Shown: positions 8,129 to 15,317 of the stretch, piece after piece
Position numbering within the stretch: position 1 is the stretch's first letter
Layout of the letters: every line of letters starts with the position of its first letter
From: an uncultured Tolumonas sp.
GTDB lineage: Bacteria; Pseudomonadota; Gammaproteobacteria; Enterobacterales; Aeromonadaceae
Assembly: GCF_963556105.2 (NCBI RefSeq)
Contig: NZ_OY829944.1
Span: forward strand, 1,585,501-1,649,500
Reading direction: 5' to 3'
Length of the DNA stretch: 64,000 nt
The notes under the pieces: generated by a model
Seen by the model: the letters and a program-made list of their open reading frames with translations, nothing else
Told to the model about the DNA's origin: nothing
The model's database searches: none
Translations under genes and position numbers: made by a program

Positions 8129-8535
8129 AGGAGAATAAAGGAAATATCTTTTATTCATCACCACTGGACTGGCTAATTGGTTCACGGACTTCAATGCTGC
8201 CACTGTACCCGCTTCAAACCACCGCTCGGAATTACCCGCAGGCAGACTTGAAACTGCCTGTTGACGTTATGTTTCACTGAAATGATTCAGGAAACGGGCA
8301 GTGGTTGTTTCAGACCGAAACGCCCGAATGACGAGCCGCTTCAGGCGTACACACCGACGGCCTCGAAGGTTGCCGAAGACATAACCAGTGCGAGACTGAA
8401 ATCCACACAGGAAGGGAGATCATGCGTTATGCAAGGCAACCACTTCACCGGCAGTGAGCCGCAAATAACACGGAACCCTCATACCAGCCGCTTTAAGGCT
8501 CGAATTTACCGCAAAAAAATTAAGAAAATTAATTA
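8129..8535. repeat. Family-A repeated cassette, diverged copy 5
   Basis: About 406 bp, most similar to copy 4. It keeps the family-A order of blocks; the short antisense frame is absent. No ribosome binding site plus frame on the attC top strand was found. Confidence 0.66.
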
Positions 8536-8594
8536 CCTAACTTCGACTTAAATGGCGGCACGTAGTGCCGTCCAATTTCAAGTTTTTGTTAAGC
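8535..8594 (-). repeat. attC site 14 (short type)
   Basis: Boxes ACCTAAC (8535-8541) and GTTAAGC (8588-8594); stem GGCGGCAC/GTGCCGTCC. Confidence 0.88.
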
Positions 8595-8888
8595 TGTAAG
8601 CGAGGTAAGATTCAGCGGATGAACATTTGAAAGATTCAGTGTTTGACGAGCTTGCCATAATTCATAGTTATCTTGCATAGCAAGCCAGCTTTCAGGTGTA
8701 CGACCTAGCACTTTAGATAACCGCAATGCCATTTCTGGTGTGACTGAACTTTGACCTTTCAGAATACGGCTCAATGTTGATGCGGCAACGCCAAGGTGAG
8801 AGGCAAGATTGCGGCAACTGATGCCATATGGTTCTAAATAAATAGATTCAATAAACTCACCTGGGTGAGGGGGATTATACATAGCCAT
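8589..8888 (-). CDS. higA: HigA-type antitoxin (XRE helix-turn-helix), copy 1
   Basis: 99 aa. Begins MAMYNPPHPGEF, the usual HigA/VapI opening, followed by an HTH at about residues 24-46 (CRNLASHLGVAASTLSRIL) and the family's TPESWLAMQ segment. It binds the HigB toxin and should repress the operon. ATG at 8888 overlaps the toxin stop (TAATG), so the two are translationally coupled with the toxin first, the usual higBA order. The protein is identical, residue for residue, to the copy at 13838-14137, although the DNA differs at many silent positions. Cassette between attC 14 and attC 15. Confidence 0.93.
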   Translation of the reverse strand: MAMYNPPHPGEFIESIYLEPYGISCRNLASHLGVAASTLSRILKGQSSVTPEMALRLSKVLGRTPESWLAMQDNYELWQARQTLNLSNVHPLNLTSLTA

Positions 8889-9166
8889 TAGTGGTAATCC
8901 TCATAGTTAAGGATGTACGCATTACCATCCTGAAACTCAAATGTGACTCGCCAGTTTCCATTAACTGATATCGACCAAGTGCCAGCTCGCTCTCCTTTTA
9001 GAGGATGAAGATCAAAGCCGGGAAGATCGACGTCATCAATGACCTTCGCCGTATCGATTGCAGCCAACTGCATTCTCAGTTTCTTTGAGTGTTTTGGCTG
9101 AATACCTGCGGTATTGCCATCTTCAAAGAATTGCCTGAGGCCTTTATGTTTGAATGATTTGATCAT
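8888..9166 (-). CDS. higB: HigB-type toxin (RelE superfamily mRNA interferase), copy 1
   Basis: 92 aa. Family hallmarks are KHKGLRQFFEDG near the N-terminus, LPGFDLHPLKGERAGTWSIS in the middle and NWRVTFEF...YILNYEDYH at the end; the basic/aromatic residues (K, R, H, Y) match HigB ribosome-dependent RNases. It would cut mRNA on the ribosome when unbound. The promoter -10 (TACACT) ends only 6 nt before the ATG and no Shine-Dalgarno is present, so the transcript may be leaderless. It differs from the copy at 14137-14415 at only three residues (S/T, K/Q and V/A). Confidence 0.93.
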   Translation of the reverse strand: MIKSFKHKGLRQFFEDGNTAGIQPKHSKKLRMQLAAIDTAKVIDDVDLPGFDLHPLKGERAGTWSISVNGNWRVTFEFQDGNAYILNYEDYH

Positions 9167-9172
9167 GAAGAA

Positions 9173-9201
9173 AGTGTAGCGTGTTGCGCAACAACTGACA
9201 A
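9173..9201 (-). promoter_or_regulatory. higBA promoter with operator palindrome, copy 1
   Basis: On the minus strand TTGTCA (9201-9196), 17-nt spacer, TACACT (9178-9173). The spacer contains the palindrome GTTGCGCAAC (9183-9192), a likely HigA operator. Thus the cassette carries its own promoter. Confidence 0.75.
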
Positions 9202-9203
9202 GA

Positions 9204-9263
9204 GCTTAACTTCGATTTAAGTGGCGGCACGTAGTGCCGTCCAGCTTTAAATTTTTGTTATGT
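9204..9263 (-). repeat. attC site 15 (short type)
   Basis: Boxes GCTTAAC (9204-9210) and GTTATGT (9257-9263); stem GGCGGCAC/GTGCCGTCC. Confidence 0.88.
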
Positions 9264-9859
9264 CAAAATGCCGAGCCAATACATTTTTCGAAGATGGAAC
9301 GCATCAGAGAATAATCGCAATAATAGCCTTTGATATTGGCTTCAAGCCATTCATCTGCTTCAACAATCGACCAATCAATGTCATAACCACAATTAATGAT
9401 CATATGTTCAAACAAGACGCGTTGAGCTCTGCCATTACCCTCACGGAATGGATGCACCACATTCATATCTGCATAGAGCTCAGCAATAGCAATGATTAAA
9501 TCATCTCGACTGAGTTCAACTAACGTATTGCCATAATCAATAGCTGAGAATAGCTTTTGGACTTCAATTTCTATTCGCTGATAGGAACAAAATCGAGTGC
9601 TACCTTTTGAAATGTCGATTTGGCGCAATTCACCTGCCCATGGATATAAATCACCGAAAAGGGCTTTATGGAGCGCACAAAAATAGTTCAGATCATAAGG
9701 GGGAAGCGCAAATTCAATTTGATTAGCACAAACGGATGAAATGTCGCGTTCTGCTTCTTCAAGTAATGCCTCATCATGAATATTCAGAGAATTGATGAGA
9801 ATATCGGAATTGGGATAACAGTATGGATCTTGGCCGGTGCCGTACTTATCTCTGCTCAT
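9263..9859 (-). CDS. fic: Fic-domain AMPylating toxin
   Basis: 198 aa, the size of Fic proteins consisting of the catalytic fold alone. The catalytic loop HPFREGNGRAQR is at about residues 136-147 and matches HPFx(D/E)GNGRxxR with the active His. Upstream LYPWAGELRQIDISKG fits the conserved PW-G--R---I-KG flap region. Such enzymes transfer AMP from ATP to a target such as a topoisomerase subunit. I see no N- or C-terminal inhibitory S/TxxxEG helix in this protein, so it needs a separate antitoxin; that gene lies just upstream at 9856-10020 and overlaps by 4 nt (ATGA). Cassette between attC 15 and attC 16. Confidence 0.93.
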   Translation of the reverse strand: MSRDKYGTGQDPYCYPNSDILINSLNIHDEALLEEAERDISSVCANQIEFALPPYDLNYFCALHKALFGDLYPWAGELRQIDISKGSTRFCSYQRIEIEVQKLFSAIDYGNTLVELSRDDLIIAIAELYADMNVVHPFREGNGRAQRVLFEHMIINCGYDIDWSIVEADEWLEANIKGYYCDYSLMRSIFEKCIGSAF

Positions 9860-10020
9860 TGTGATACTTGAGATTTGTACTTGCTGATAATGATTTCTTT
9901 GGTCATAGGAAGTTCAGAAACAGGCGGTTTAAAACCTTCAAGTCGAAGGCTTGCTGCATAGTTTCGAGCACGAACTTTCGCCGCAAATGCTTGTTTTTCT
10001 TCAAAGGATTGTTTGTTCAT
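9856..10020 (-). CDS. YhfG-like small antitoxin of Fic
   Basis: 54 aa, ATG 10020 to TGA at 9858-9856, overlapping the fic start as ATGA. The sequence starts MNKQSFEEKQ and contains RNYAASLRLEGF, which aligns with the RNFQASRRLEG segment I recall for E. coli YhfG. SLRLEG fits the S/TxxxE(G/N) inhibitory motif by which class-I Fic antitoxins block ATP positioning. Upstream there is a consensus -10 TATAAT (10054-10049, minus strand) but no convincing -35. The order antitoxin-toxin with translational coupling matches known fic modules. The gene is easily missed because of its length. Confidence 0.82.
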   Translation of the reverse strand: MNKQSFEEKQAFAAKVRARNYAASLRLEGFKPPVSELPMTKEIIISKYKSQVSQ

Positions 10021-10086
10021 AGCTATCACCAAAAAAGATCACAGACTGATTATAAACATACCCACCGATGCAGGCTACTAAGAAGG

Positions 10087-10142
10087 ACATAACTTCTAAT
10101 TGTGGGGTTGCGTAGCAATCCCACACTAATTATTTGTTATGT
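10087..10142 (-). repeat. attC site 16 (short type)
   Basis: Boxes ACATAAC (10087-10093) and GTTATGT (10136-10142); hairpin GTGGGGTTGC-GTA-GCAATCCCAC. Confidence 0.88.
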
Positions 10143-10149
10143 GTATTTA

Positions 10150-10983
10150 TCAATATAGTTTAATGTCAACGGTTTCTTTTTCAACTAATTTGTCGTTTTG
10201 ATGTTCTTCAAGAACAATATTGCTATTCGTAGGGCTATAAATAATGTTTCCTTGCAGTCTGTTAATCGATTTTGGTAACATTGCATCGAAACCTTGAACC
10301 TTGGCGATATTGTAACCATCCAATAGATTTAGATCATAGCTATACAAGAATTCTTTATTTTTCAGTTTTGAAATTTCTATTCGACTTTTGCAGTTAACTT
10401 TTTCATCTGTGTATATTATTTCTGCTGGTTCATTTTGTTTGTTTGATATTATTTTTCGTGGAAATTTGTAGTGGCCTTCAATGCTGCAAAGATCAAACTC
10501 ATTGTAATATGGAAATTTATCAATGAATACTTTTAATACTATATCTGTCACGCCATTCCTTTCTATTTTATACTGAAATTCAGCAATGCTATTTAGTACA
10601 TTGCCAATGACGTAATTTCTATTTCCATTTTTTGAGAATGCGGCAAGTGATTTTTGTATTATATTCTCTGATTTATTTTTGACTTCATTTAAAATGTTTT
10701 TTGTTTTAGGCTGGTCTGATTGTTCCAATGCAGCTAACTCACTAGCTAATCGAGTAAGTTCTTGAGCGTTTTTTATGTTTTGTACTAACTTTTCATCACT
10801 TACTTCAAAAGAAAATCCATTTGTATTCGCTTCAAGTTTTTTTATTTTATTGGTCTGTATGAAGTTTGATAATTCGTTTACCAAAGAACTTGGAAATACT
10901 AAATATAAAACAAATATGATAATAGGCCATTTCAGTAATGACAACATTCTCAACGCTAGTTTTTCTTTGAATTCAGGTCTCAT
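10150..10983 (-). CDS. Membrane-anchored protein of unknown function
   Basis: 277 aa from ATG 10983 (MRPEFKEKL), with AGGG about 9 nt upstream. One hydrophobic anchor at about residues 16-35 (after a basic start, so N-in), then a largely soluble domain: an alpha-helical stretch likely to form a coiled coil (about 45-120, with KKLEAN, LVQNIKNAQELTRLASELAALEQ) followed by a beta-rich C-terminal half with two isolated Cys residues. The frame stays open upstream through attC 17 and the family-B cassette to 11424, but that extension is non-homologous leader and has no start signal, so I exclude it. Family and function not recognised. Confidence 0.7.
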   Translation of the reverse strand: MRPEFKEKLALRMLSLLKWPIIIFVLYLVFPSSLVNELSNFIQTNKIKKLEANTNGFSFEVSDEKLVQNIKNAQELTRLASELAALEQSDQPKTKNILNEVKNKSENIIQKSLAAFSKNGNRNYVIGNVLNSIAEFQYKIERNGVTDIVLKVFIDKFPYYNEFDLCSIEGHYKFPRKIISNKQNEPAEIIYTDEKVNCKSRIEISKLKNKEFLYSYDLNLLDGYNIAKVQGFDAMLPKSINRLQGNIIYSPTNSNIVLEEHQNDKLVEKETVDIKLY

Positions 10984-11008
10984 TGAATATATCCCTATTA
11001 TCTTATAC

Positions 11009-11090
11009 ACATAACTTTTAGTTAAACGGCGGAACGTAGTGACGTCCAGTGAGCTGCGTAGCGCGAACGAGTTTGAACTTTTTGTTATGC
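11009..11090 (-). repeat. attC site 17 (long type)
   Basis: Boxes ACATAAC (11009-11015) and GTTATGC (11084-11090); one arm base changed in GGCGGAACG compared with siblings. Confidence 0.86.
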
Positions 11091-11382
11091 AGTATTGAAA
11101 AGATAAACTCGATTTCAGCGCAAGAAATAACGATTGATTTCTCGAGCGAGCGTTCAACACCGTAAACAGAAAAAATGGTTGTAAGGAATTACTCACGACG
11201 GCGCTGATGTGCAAAAGCTCATAATCGCCGCGCCAAATTTGCTGAAGCTCACGATTGATATTGTTTGGCGTATTATGAGCGGGCACCACGCGGCGATAGT
11301 GAGCCGTAAACAACATAGGACTTGCGGCTAACACCGCTTTAAAACGTGAATTTCCCACAAAACTGCCAGCGTAATAAAACTG
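11091..11382. repeat. Family-B repeated cassette, copy 2
   Basis: About 290 bp. The minus-strand frame starting at the ATG in the recombination box is uninterrupted through the whole cassette and continues in frame through attC 17 into the next cassette gene. This is the only copy with an intact start and frame. Confidence 0.7.
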
Positions 11383-11437
11383 CATAACTTCGACTTGTGG
11401 GGCAGCGTAGCTGTCCCACACCAAGTTTTTGTTATAT
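11382..11437 (-). repeat. attC site 18 (short type)
   Basis: Boxes GCATAAC (11382-11388) and GTTATAT (11431-11437); hairpin GTGGGGCAGC-GTA-GCTGTCCCAC. Confidence 0.88.
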
Positions 11438-11443
11438 TATTAT

Positions 11444-12052
11444 TCAATCATAATATCTGGTATCTTTAGCACCTTCGACTGTTGGACAAGATGATTTGTA
11501 ACAATCAAATTTTTGTATTTTATATTGGTCTACATTATTGCCAAATTCTTTATATATCACGCTAACTTTGCATTGTGCAATTTGCGTTGGGTCATATGCT
11601 TTTTGAAATTTATTTACCATAACTGGTAATTGTAGGGTTTTGCTGCCTTCTAGATTCAATGATACTGCATCATTTTGTTTTATAATCTGCCCCCAGATGT
11701 TCCTACCAACAGCAAGACGCATTTCATCATCTGGAAATTGAATATATACTTCTTTTATTGATGCGGGGGCATCACCCGTATTGCCTACCATTATGCTAAT
11801 TTTTTCAGACTGTGCAGACAGAATGTTAAGATTTAATTCTGGCTTTTTATCTCGAACATGATCATGTATTAACGGTACAGTTGCTATTAACAGAGAAATA
11901 ACAGATAAAATTAAACTTACAATTACTGTATTCAGGTCTAAAAGTCTTCGGTGCTTTGTTTGCCAACTGCCACATTCGTGACACTTCGTGGCTTTATGGT
12001 CGTTTAATGGTGTATAACAATCTTTACATAATGTATTTGTATTATCTGTCAT
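11444..12052 (-). CDS. Zinc-ribbon plus single transmembrane helix protein, unknown function
   Basis: 202 aa, ATG 12052. An N-terminal zinc ribbon is indicated by CKDC (about residues 9-12) and CHEC (about 24-27), i.e. CxxC...CxxC. A hydrophobic helix at about 42-63 (TVIVSLILSVISLLIATVPLI) anchors it with the ribbon in the cytosol. The remainder is a beta-sandwich-like domain with NTGDAPASIKEVYIQFPDDE, similar in feel to domains that follow a TM in toxin-immunity or sensor proteins. Two further Cys pairs near the C-terminus could be bonded. Not recognised as a named family. Cassette between attC 18 and attC 19. Confidence 0.7.
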   Translation of the reverse strand: MTDNTNTLCKDCYTPLNDHKATKCHECGSWQTKHRRLLDLNTVIVSLILSVISLLIATVPLIHDHVRDKKPELNLNILSAQSEKISIMVGNTGDAPASIKEVYIQFPDDEMRLAVGRNIWGQIIKQNDAVSLNLEGSKTLQLPVMVNKFQKAYDPTQIAQCKVSVIYKEFGNNVDQYKIQKFDCYKSSCPTVEGAKDTRYYD

Positions 12053-12140
12053 ATTTTCAGCTGTATAAATATAAAGTTATTGTTAATGAATAAGATAACA
12101 GTCTATAGGAGAATAGCGTATTATTTCATGTTAAGTAGTA

Positions 12141-12196
12141 ATATAACTTTGAATTATGGGGCCACGAAGTGGTCCCACATTAATTTTTTGTTATGT
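12141..12196 (-). repeat. attC site 19 (short type)
   Basis: Boxes ATATAAC (12141-12147) and GTTATGT (12190-12196); hairpin ATGGGGCCAC-GAA-GTGGTCCCAC. Confidence 0.87.
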
Positions 12197-13018
12197 CGTT
12201 CGAGGATTAAATAGATTAAGTAACTCTAAATGGCCATCAAGTAAATTTGATTTTCCAATGAATGTCTTTGTTGGAAGGAATTTAGTGCAAATAGCCTTAA
12301 CACTACTTTCAAAAAGAGAGTCAGAATATGGAGATATATAAATATTTTCAATAAGAGTTGCTATATTCACATTTATGGATTCTGGTTTTATTGGTTCACC
12401 AACATCATGGGCAATGTATAATCTAATTTCATTCTCATGTTCATAAGATTTTCTCTTTAGTAACGGGCTTAATGGATCATTGTTGATTACATAATCTTCT
12501 GGAGTAAGCTTTTCACTGAAAAAGTCTAGGTACTTAACTTTGCCTATATGAATATCTTTTGTTAAGTTAGTAATGTCAATAGAGTTTAGCAATGAGCTGA
12601 TTTTGGTTGATATACAAATACCTTTATTGTTCTCTGAATATAGTTTCCACATTGCTTCGGATTCATGATTATTCATGTGCCAGCAATTTACTTTTGTTCC
12701 TTTAATCATGTCCAGATACATTTCTTTAAACTTACGATCTGCTTCTTGAATTATGGAGCCAAACTCAGAATCAGCCGATAATTGGGATGCAACTACTCGT
12801 GGCAATTGAGTGCTATCATTTCTTGTTTTTATAAACTGTTCTAAACATGCTTTTGGTTGGAATCCTTCAAAAGGATCTGTTTTTGCATATGACTCTAATG
12901 GAGTGAAAAATAATGTTTGCGTTTCCAATAAATTAATAAATTTATCTAGAGTCATATATCTCCAGATATTATTGGATAAATACGGCTTTATGTTGTCACC
13001 TAAGTATATATTGGCCAT
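12191..13018 (-). CDS. DUF2971-family protein
   Basis: 275 aa from ATG 13018, chosen over the ATG at 13033 because AAGGA sits 5 nt upstream. Features typical of DUF2971 are WRYMTLDKFINLLE near the start, FFTPLESYAKTDPFEG at about 30-50, the conserved NCWHMNNHESEAMWKLYS block (about 110-127), GICISTK, and YEHENEIRLYI near residue 200. The biochemical activity of this family is not established to my knowledge; it is frequent in mobile and defence-rich regions. Single-gene cassette between attC 19 and attC 20, AT-rich. Confidence 0.85.
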   Translation of the reverse strand: MANIYLGDNIKPYLSNNIWRYMTLDKFINLLETQTLFFTPLESYAKTDPFEGFQPKACLEQFIKTRNDSTQLPRVVASQLSADSEFGSIIQEADRKFKEMYLDMIKGTKVNCWHMNNHESEAMWKLYSENNKGICISTKISSLLNSIDITNLTKDIHIGKVKYLDFFSEKLTPEDYVINNDPLSPLLKRKSYEHENEIRLYIAHDVGEPIKPESINVNIATLIENIYISPYSDSLFESSVKAICTKFLPTKTFIGKSNLLDGHLELLNLFNPRTT

Positions 13019-13029
13019 TTGTATCCTTG

Positions 13030-13116
13030 ACATAACTTCAAGTTAACGGGCTGGGCGTAGCAAAGCGGAGACCAGTCCAGTGAGCAAAGCGAACGGCGTT
13101 GAACGCCTTGTTATGC
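13030..13116 (-). repeat. attC site 20 (longest type)
   Basis: Boxes ACATAAC (13030-13036) and GTTATGC (13110-13116); 87 bp, near-identical to attC 11 and attC 21. Confidence 0.88.
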
Positions 13117-13407
13117 AGTATTGAAAAAACGAACCCAATTTCGTCTCGGAAGTAACGACTGATTTCTCGGGCTAGCGTTCAAAACCGTAAACAGAAAAAA
13201 TGGTTGTAAGGAATTACTCACGACGGCGTTGATGTGCAGAAGCTCATAATTGCCGCGGTAAATTTGGTGAAGCTCACGACCAAAATAGTTTGGCGTATTA
13301 TGAGCGGGCACCACGCTGCGATAGTGAGCTGTAAATAACACAGGACTTACAGCCAACACCGCTTTAAAACGTGAATTTTCAGCAAAATTTTCAGCAAATT
13401 AAAACTG
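13117..13407. repeat. Family-B repeated cassette, copy 3
   Basis: About 290 bp. The ATG in the recombination box is followed after two codons by TAA, so the frame seen in copy 2 is not expressed from it; an internal 82-codon frame remains (13111-13359). Confidence 0.7.
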
Positions 13408-13493
13408 CATAACTTCAAGTTAACGGGCTGGGCGTAGCGAAGCGGAGACCAGTCCAGTGAGCAACGCGAACGGCGTTGAACGCCTTGTTATGC
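13407..13493 (-). repeat. attC site 21 (longest type)
   Basis: Boxes GCATAAC (13407-13413) and GTTATGC (13487-13493). Confidence 0.88.
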
Positions 13494-13784
13494 AGTATTG
13501 AAAAAACGAACCTAATTTCGCCTCAGAAGTAACGACTGGTTTCGCGGGCTTGCTGCCAACATTGTAACTAGAAAACAGGGTTGTAAGGAATTACCCTCGA
13601 CGGCATTAATGTGCAGAAGCTCATAATCGCCGTCTCGAATTCGCTGAAGCTCACGATTAACATTGTTTGGCGTATTATGAGCGTGCACTACGCGGCGATA
13701 ATGAGCCGTAGATAACGCAGGACTTGCAGCCAACACCGCTTTAAAACTCGAATTTCCCACAAAACTACCAACAAATTAAAACTG
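13494..13784. repeat. Family-B repeated cassette, copy 4
   Basis: About 290 bp, directly next to copy 3, so two family-B cassettes stand in tandem. The start is again followed by an early TAA; an internal 82-codon minus frame is open (13512-13760). Confidence 0.7.
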
Positions 13785-13843
13785 CATAACTTTGACTTAA
13801 GTGGCGGCACGGGGTGCCGTCCAACTTTAAGTTTTTGTTAAGC
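13784..13843 (-). repeat. attC site 22 (short type)
   Basis: Boxes GCATAAC (13784-13790) and GTTAAGC (13837-13843); the loop is GGG where siblings have GTA. Confidence 0.87.
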
Positions 13844-14137
13844 TGTAAGCGAGGTAAGATTCAGCGGATGAACATTTGAAAGATTCAGGGTTTGGCGGGC
13901 TTGCCATAATTCATAGTTATCTTGCATAGCAAGCCAGCTTTCAGGTGTACGCCCTAACACTTTAGACAAACGTAATGCCATTTCTGGCGTGACTGAACTT
14001 TGACCTTTCAGAATACGGCTTAATGTTGATGCAGCAACACCAAGATGAGACGCAAGGTTGCGACAACTGATGCCGTATGGTTCTAAATAAATTGATTCAA
14101 TAAACTCACCAGGGTGAGGGGGGTTATACATAGCCAT
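13838..14137 (-). CDS. higA: HigA-type antitoxin, copy 2
   Basis: 99 aa, identical in protein sequence to the antitoxin at 8589-8888, with scattered silent changes (for example in the codons around the LSKVLGR segment). HTH at about residues 24-46. Start overlaps the toxin stop as TAATG. The right-hand context is also conserved, including the promoter, so this is a duplicated cassette rather than convergence. Identical antitoxins imply full cross-neutralisation of both HigB copies. Confidence 0.93.
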   Translation of the reverse strand: MAMYNPPHPGEFIESIYLEPYGISCRNLASHLGVAASTLSRILKGQSSVTPEMALRLSKVLGRTPESWLAMQDNYELWQARQTLNLSNVHPLNLTSLTA

Positions 14138-14415
14138 TAGTGGTAATCCTCATAGTTAAGGATGTACGCATTACCATCCTGAAATTCAAATGTAACTCGC
14201 CAGTTCCCATTAACTGATATTGACCAAGTTCCGGCTCTTTCACCTTTCAGAGGATGAAGGTCAAAGCCGGGAAGATCAACGTCATCAATGGCTTGTGCCG
14301 TGTCGATTGCAGCTAACTGCATCCTCAGTTTCTTTGTATGCTTAGGCTGAATACCTGCGGTATTGCCATCTTCAAAGAATTGCCTGAGACCTTTATGCTT
14401 GAATGATTTTATCAT
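14137..14415 (-). CDS. higB: HigB-type toxin, copy 2
   Basis: 92 aa, nearly identical to the toxin at 8888-9166; substitutions are confined to the PKHSKK/PKHTKK and TAKVIDD/TAQAIDD segments. All conserved HigB blocks are intact (LHPLKGERAGTW, NWRVTFEF, NYEDYH). Shares the promoter/operator and probable leaderless start described for copy 1. Confidence 0.93.
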   Translation of the reverse strand: MIKSFKHKGLRQFFEDGNTAGIQPKHTKKLRMQLAAIDTAQAIDDVDLPGFDLHPLKGERAGTWSISVNGNWRVTFEFQDGNAYILNYEDYH

Positions 14416-14421
14416 GCGGAA

Positions 14422-14450
14422 AGTGTAGCGCGTTGCGCAACAACTGACAA
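14422..14450 (-). promoter_or_regulatory. higBA promoter with operator palindrome, copy 2
   Basis: Minus strand TTGTCA (14450-14445), 17-nt spacer, TACACT (14427-14422), with the palindrome GTTGCGCAAC at 14432-14441. Confidence 0.75.
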
Positions 14451-14452
14451 GA

Positions 14453-14534
14453 GCTTAACTTTTAATTAAACGGCGGCACGTAGTGCCGTCCAGTGAGCAG
14501 CGTAGCGCGAACGGGTTTGAATTAGTTGTTAGGT
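14453..14534 (-). repeat. attC site 23 (long type)
   Basis: Boxes GCTTAAC (14453-14459) and GTTAGGT (14528-14534). Confidence 0.88.
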
Positions 14535-14939
14535 ATGAACAAAGAAAATATGTTGATTATTAACAACCAAATTGGCTAAGTGGAGCCACAGGTTTCAATG
14601 TTGCAACTGCGCTAGCTTTAAACAACCGCTTGGAATTACTCGCCGACAATATCAAATCAGCGAAATTTGCTGAATTCTCAAATTAGCTCATTTAATGAGC
14701 GTGAAGTGGTTGCTAAAAACATTGTGCCTCGATGATGAGCCGCTTAGGCGTTACACACTGACGGCGTTGAAGGTTGCCGAAGACGTAACCCGCGCAGGCT
14801 TTCAGTTTGCTACTTCACGTGAATTCATGTGTTGCGCGAGGCAACCCACTCGCTGGTAGTGAGCCGTAAAACCCACTGGACCATCTGCACAGCCGCTTTA
14901 GGGTTCTAATTCACCGCGAACAAATAAGTCGTTTTTTTA
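14535..14939. repeat. Family-A repeated cassette, copy 6
   Basis: About 405 bp, closest to copy 3. The antisense frame of copies 1-3 is broken by loss of one A near the start (GAAAATATG versus GAAAAATAT), which leaves 14 codons. Confidence 0.7.
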
Positions 14940-15021
14940 CCTAACTTCAAGTTAACGGGCTGCGACGCGTAGCGGAGCAGTCCAGTGAGCAAAGCGAACG
15001 GCGTTGAACGCCTTGTTATGC
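14939..15021 (-). repeat. attC site 24
   Basis: Boxes ACCTAAC (14939-14945) and GTTATGC (15015-15021); variant of the longest type with a CTGCGACGCGTAGCGGAGCAG centre. Confidence 0.86.
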
Positions 15022-15310
15022 AGTATTGAAAAAATGAACCCGATTTCATATCGGAAGTAACGATTGGTTCTCGGGCTAGCATTTAACACCGTAAACAGAA
15101 AAAATGGTTGTAAGGAATTACCCACGACGGCGTTGATGTGCAGAAGCTCATAATCGCCACGCCAAATTTGCTGAGGCTCACGACTGATATTGTTTGGCGT
15201 ATTATGAGCGGGCACCACGCGGCGATAGTGAGCCGTAAAAAACACTGAACTTGCAGCCCACACCGCTTTAAAACTCAAATTTCCCGCAAAACCATCAACA
15301 GATTAAAACT
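15022..15310. repeat. Family-B repeated cassette, copy 5 (right-most cassette)
   Basis: About 290 bp. As in copies 3 and 4, the box ATG is followed by TAA after MQF; an internal minus frame remains (14952-15278). This is the cassette nearest the expected attI position. Confidence 0.7.
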
Positions 15311-15317
15311 GCATAAC
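15311..15317 (-). other. Terminal recombination box GCATAAC (array edge; expected attI junction)
   Basis: Last RYYYAAC-like box of the array. No second arm follows on the right, so it is the crossover point at the attI-proximal end or at the place where the array was joined to unrelated DNA. Confidence 0.65.

Noticed and set aside
154..15021. Regularly spaced repeats suggesting CRISPR
   Set aside because: The repeats are 56-87 bp imperfect palindromes with variable centres, the spacers are gene-sized, and no cas genes are present; they are attC sites.
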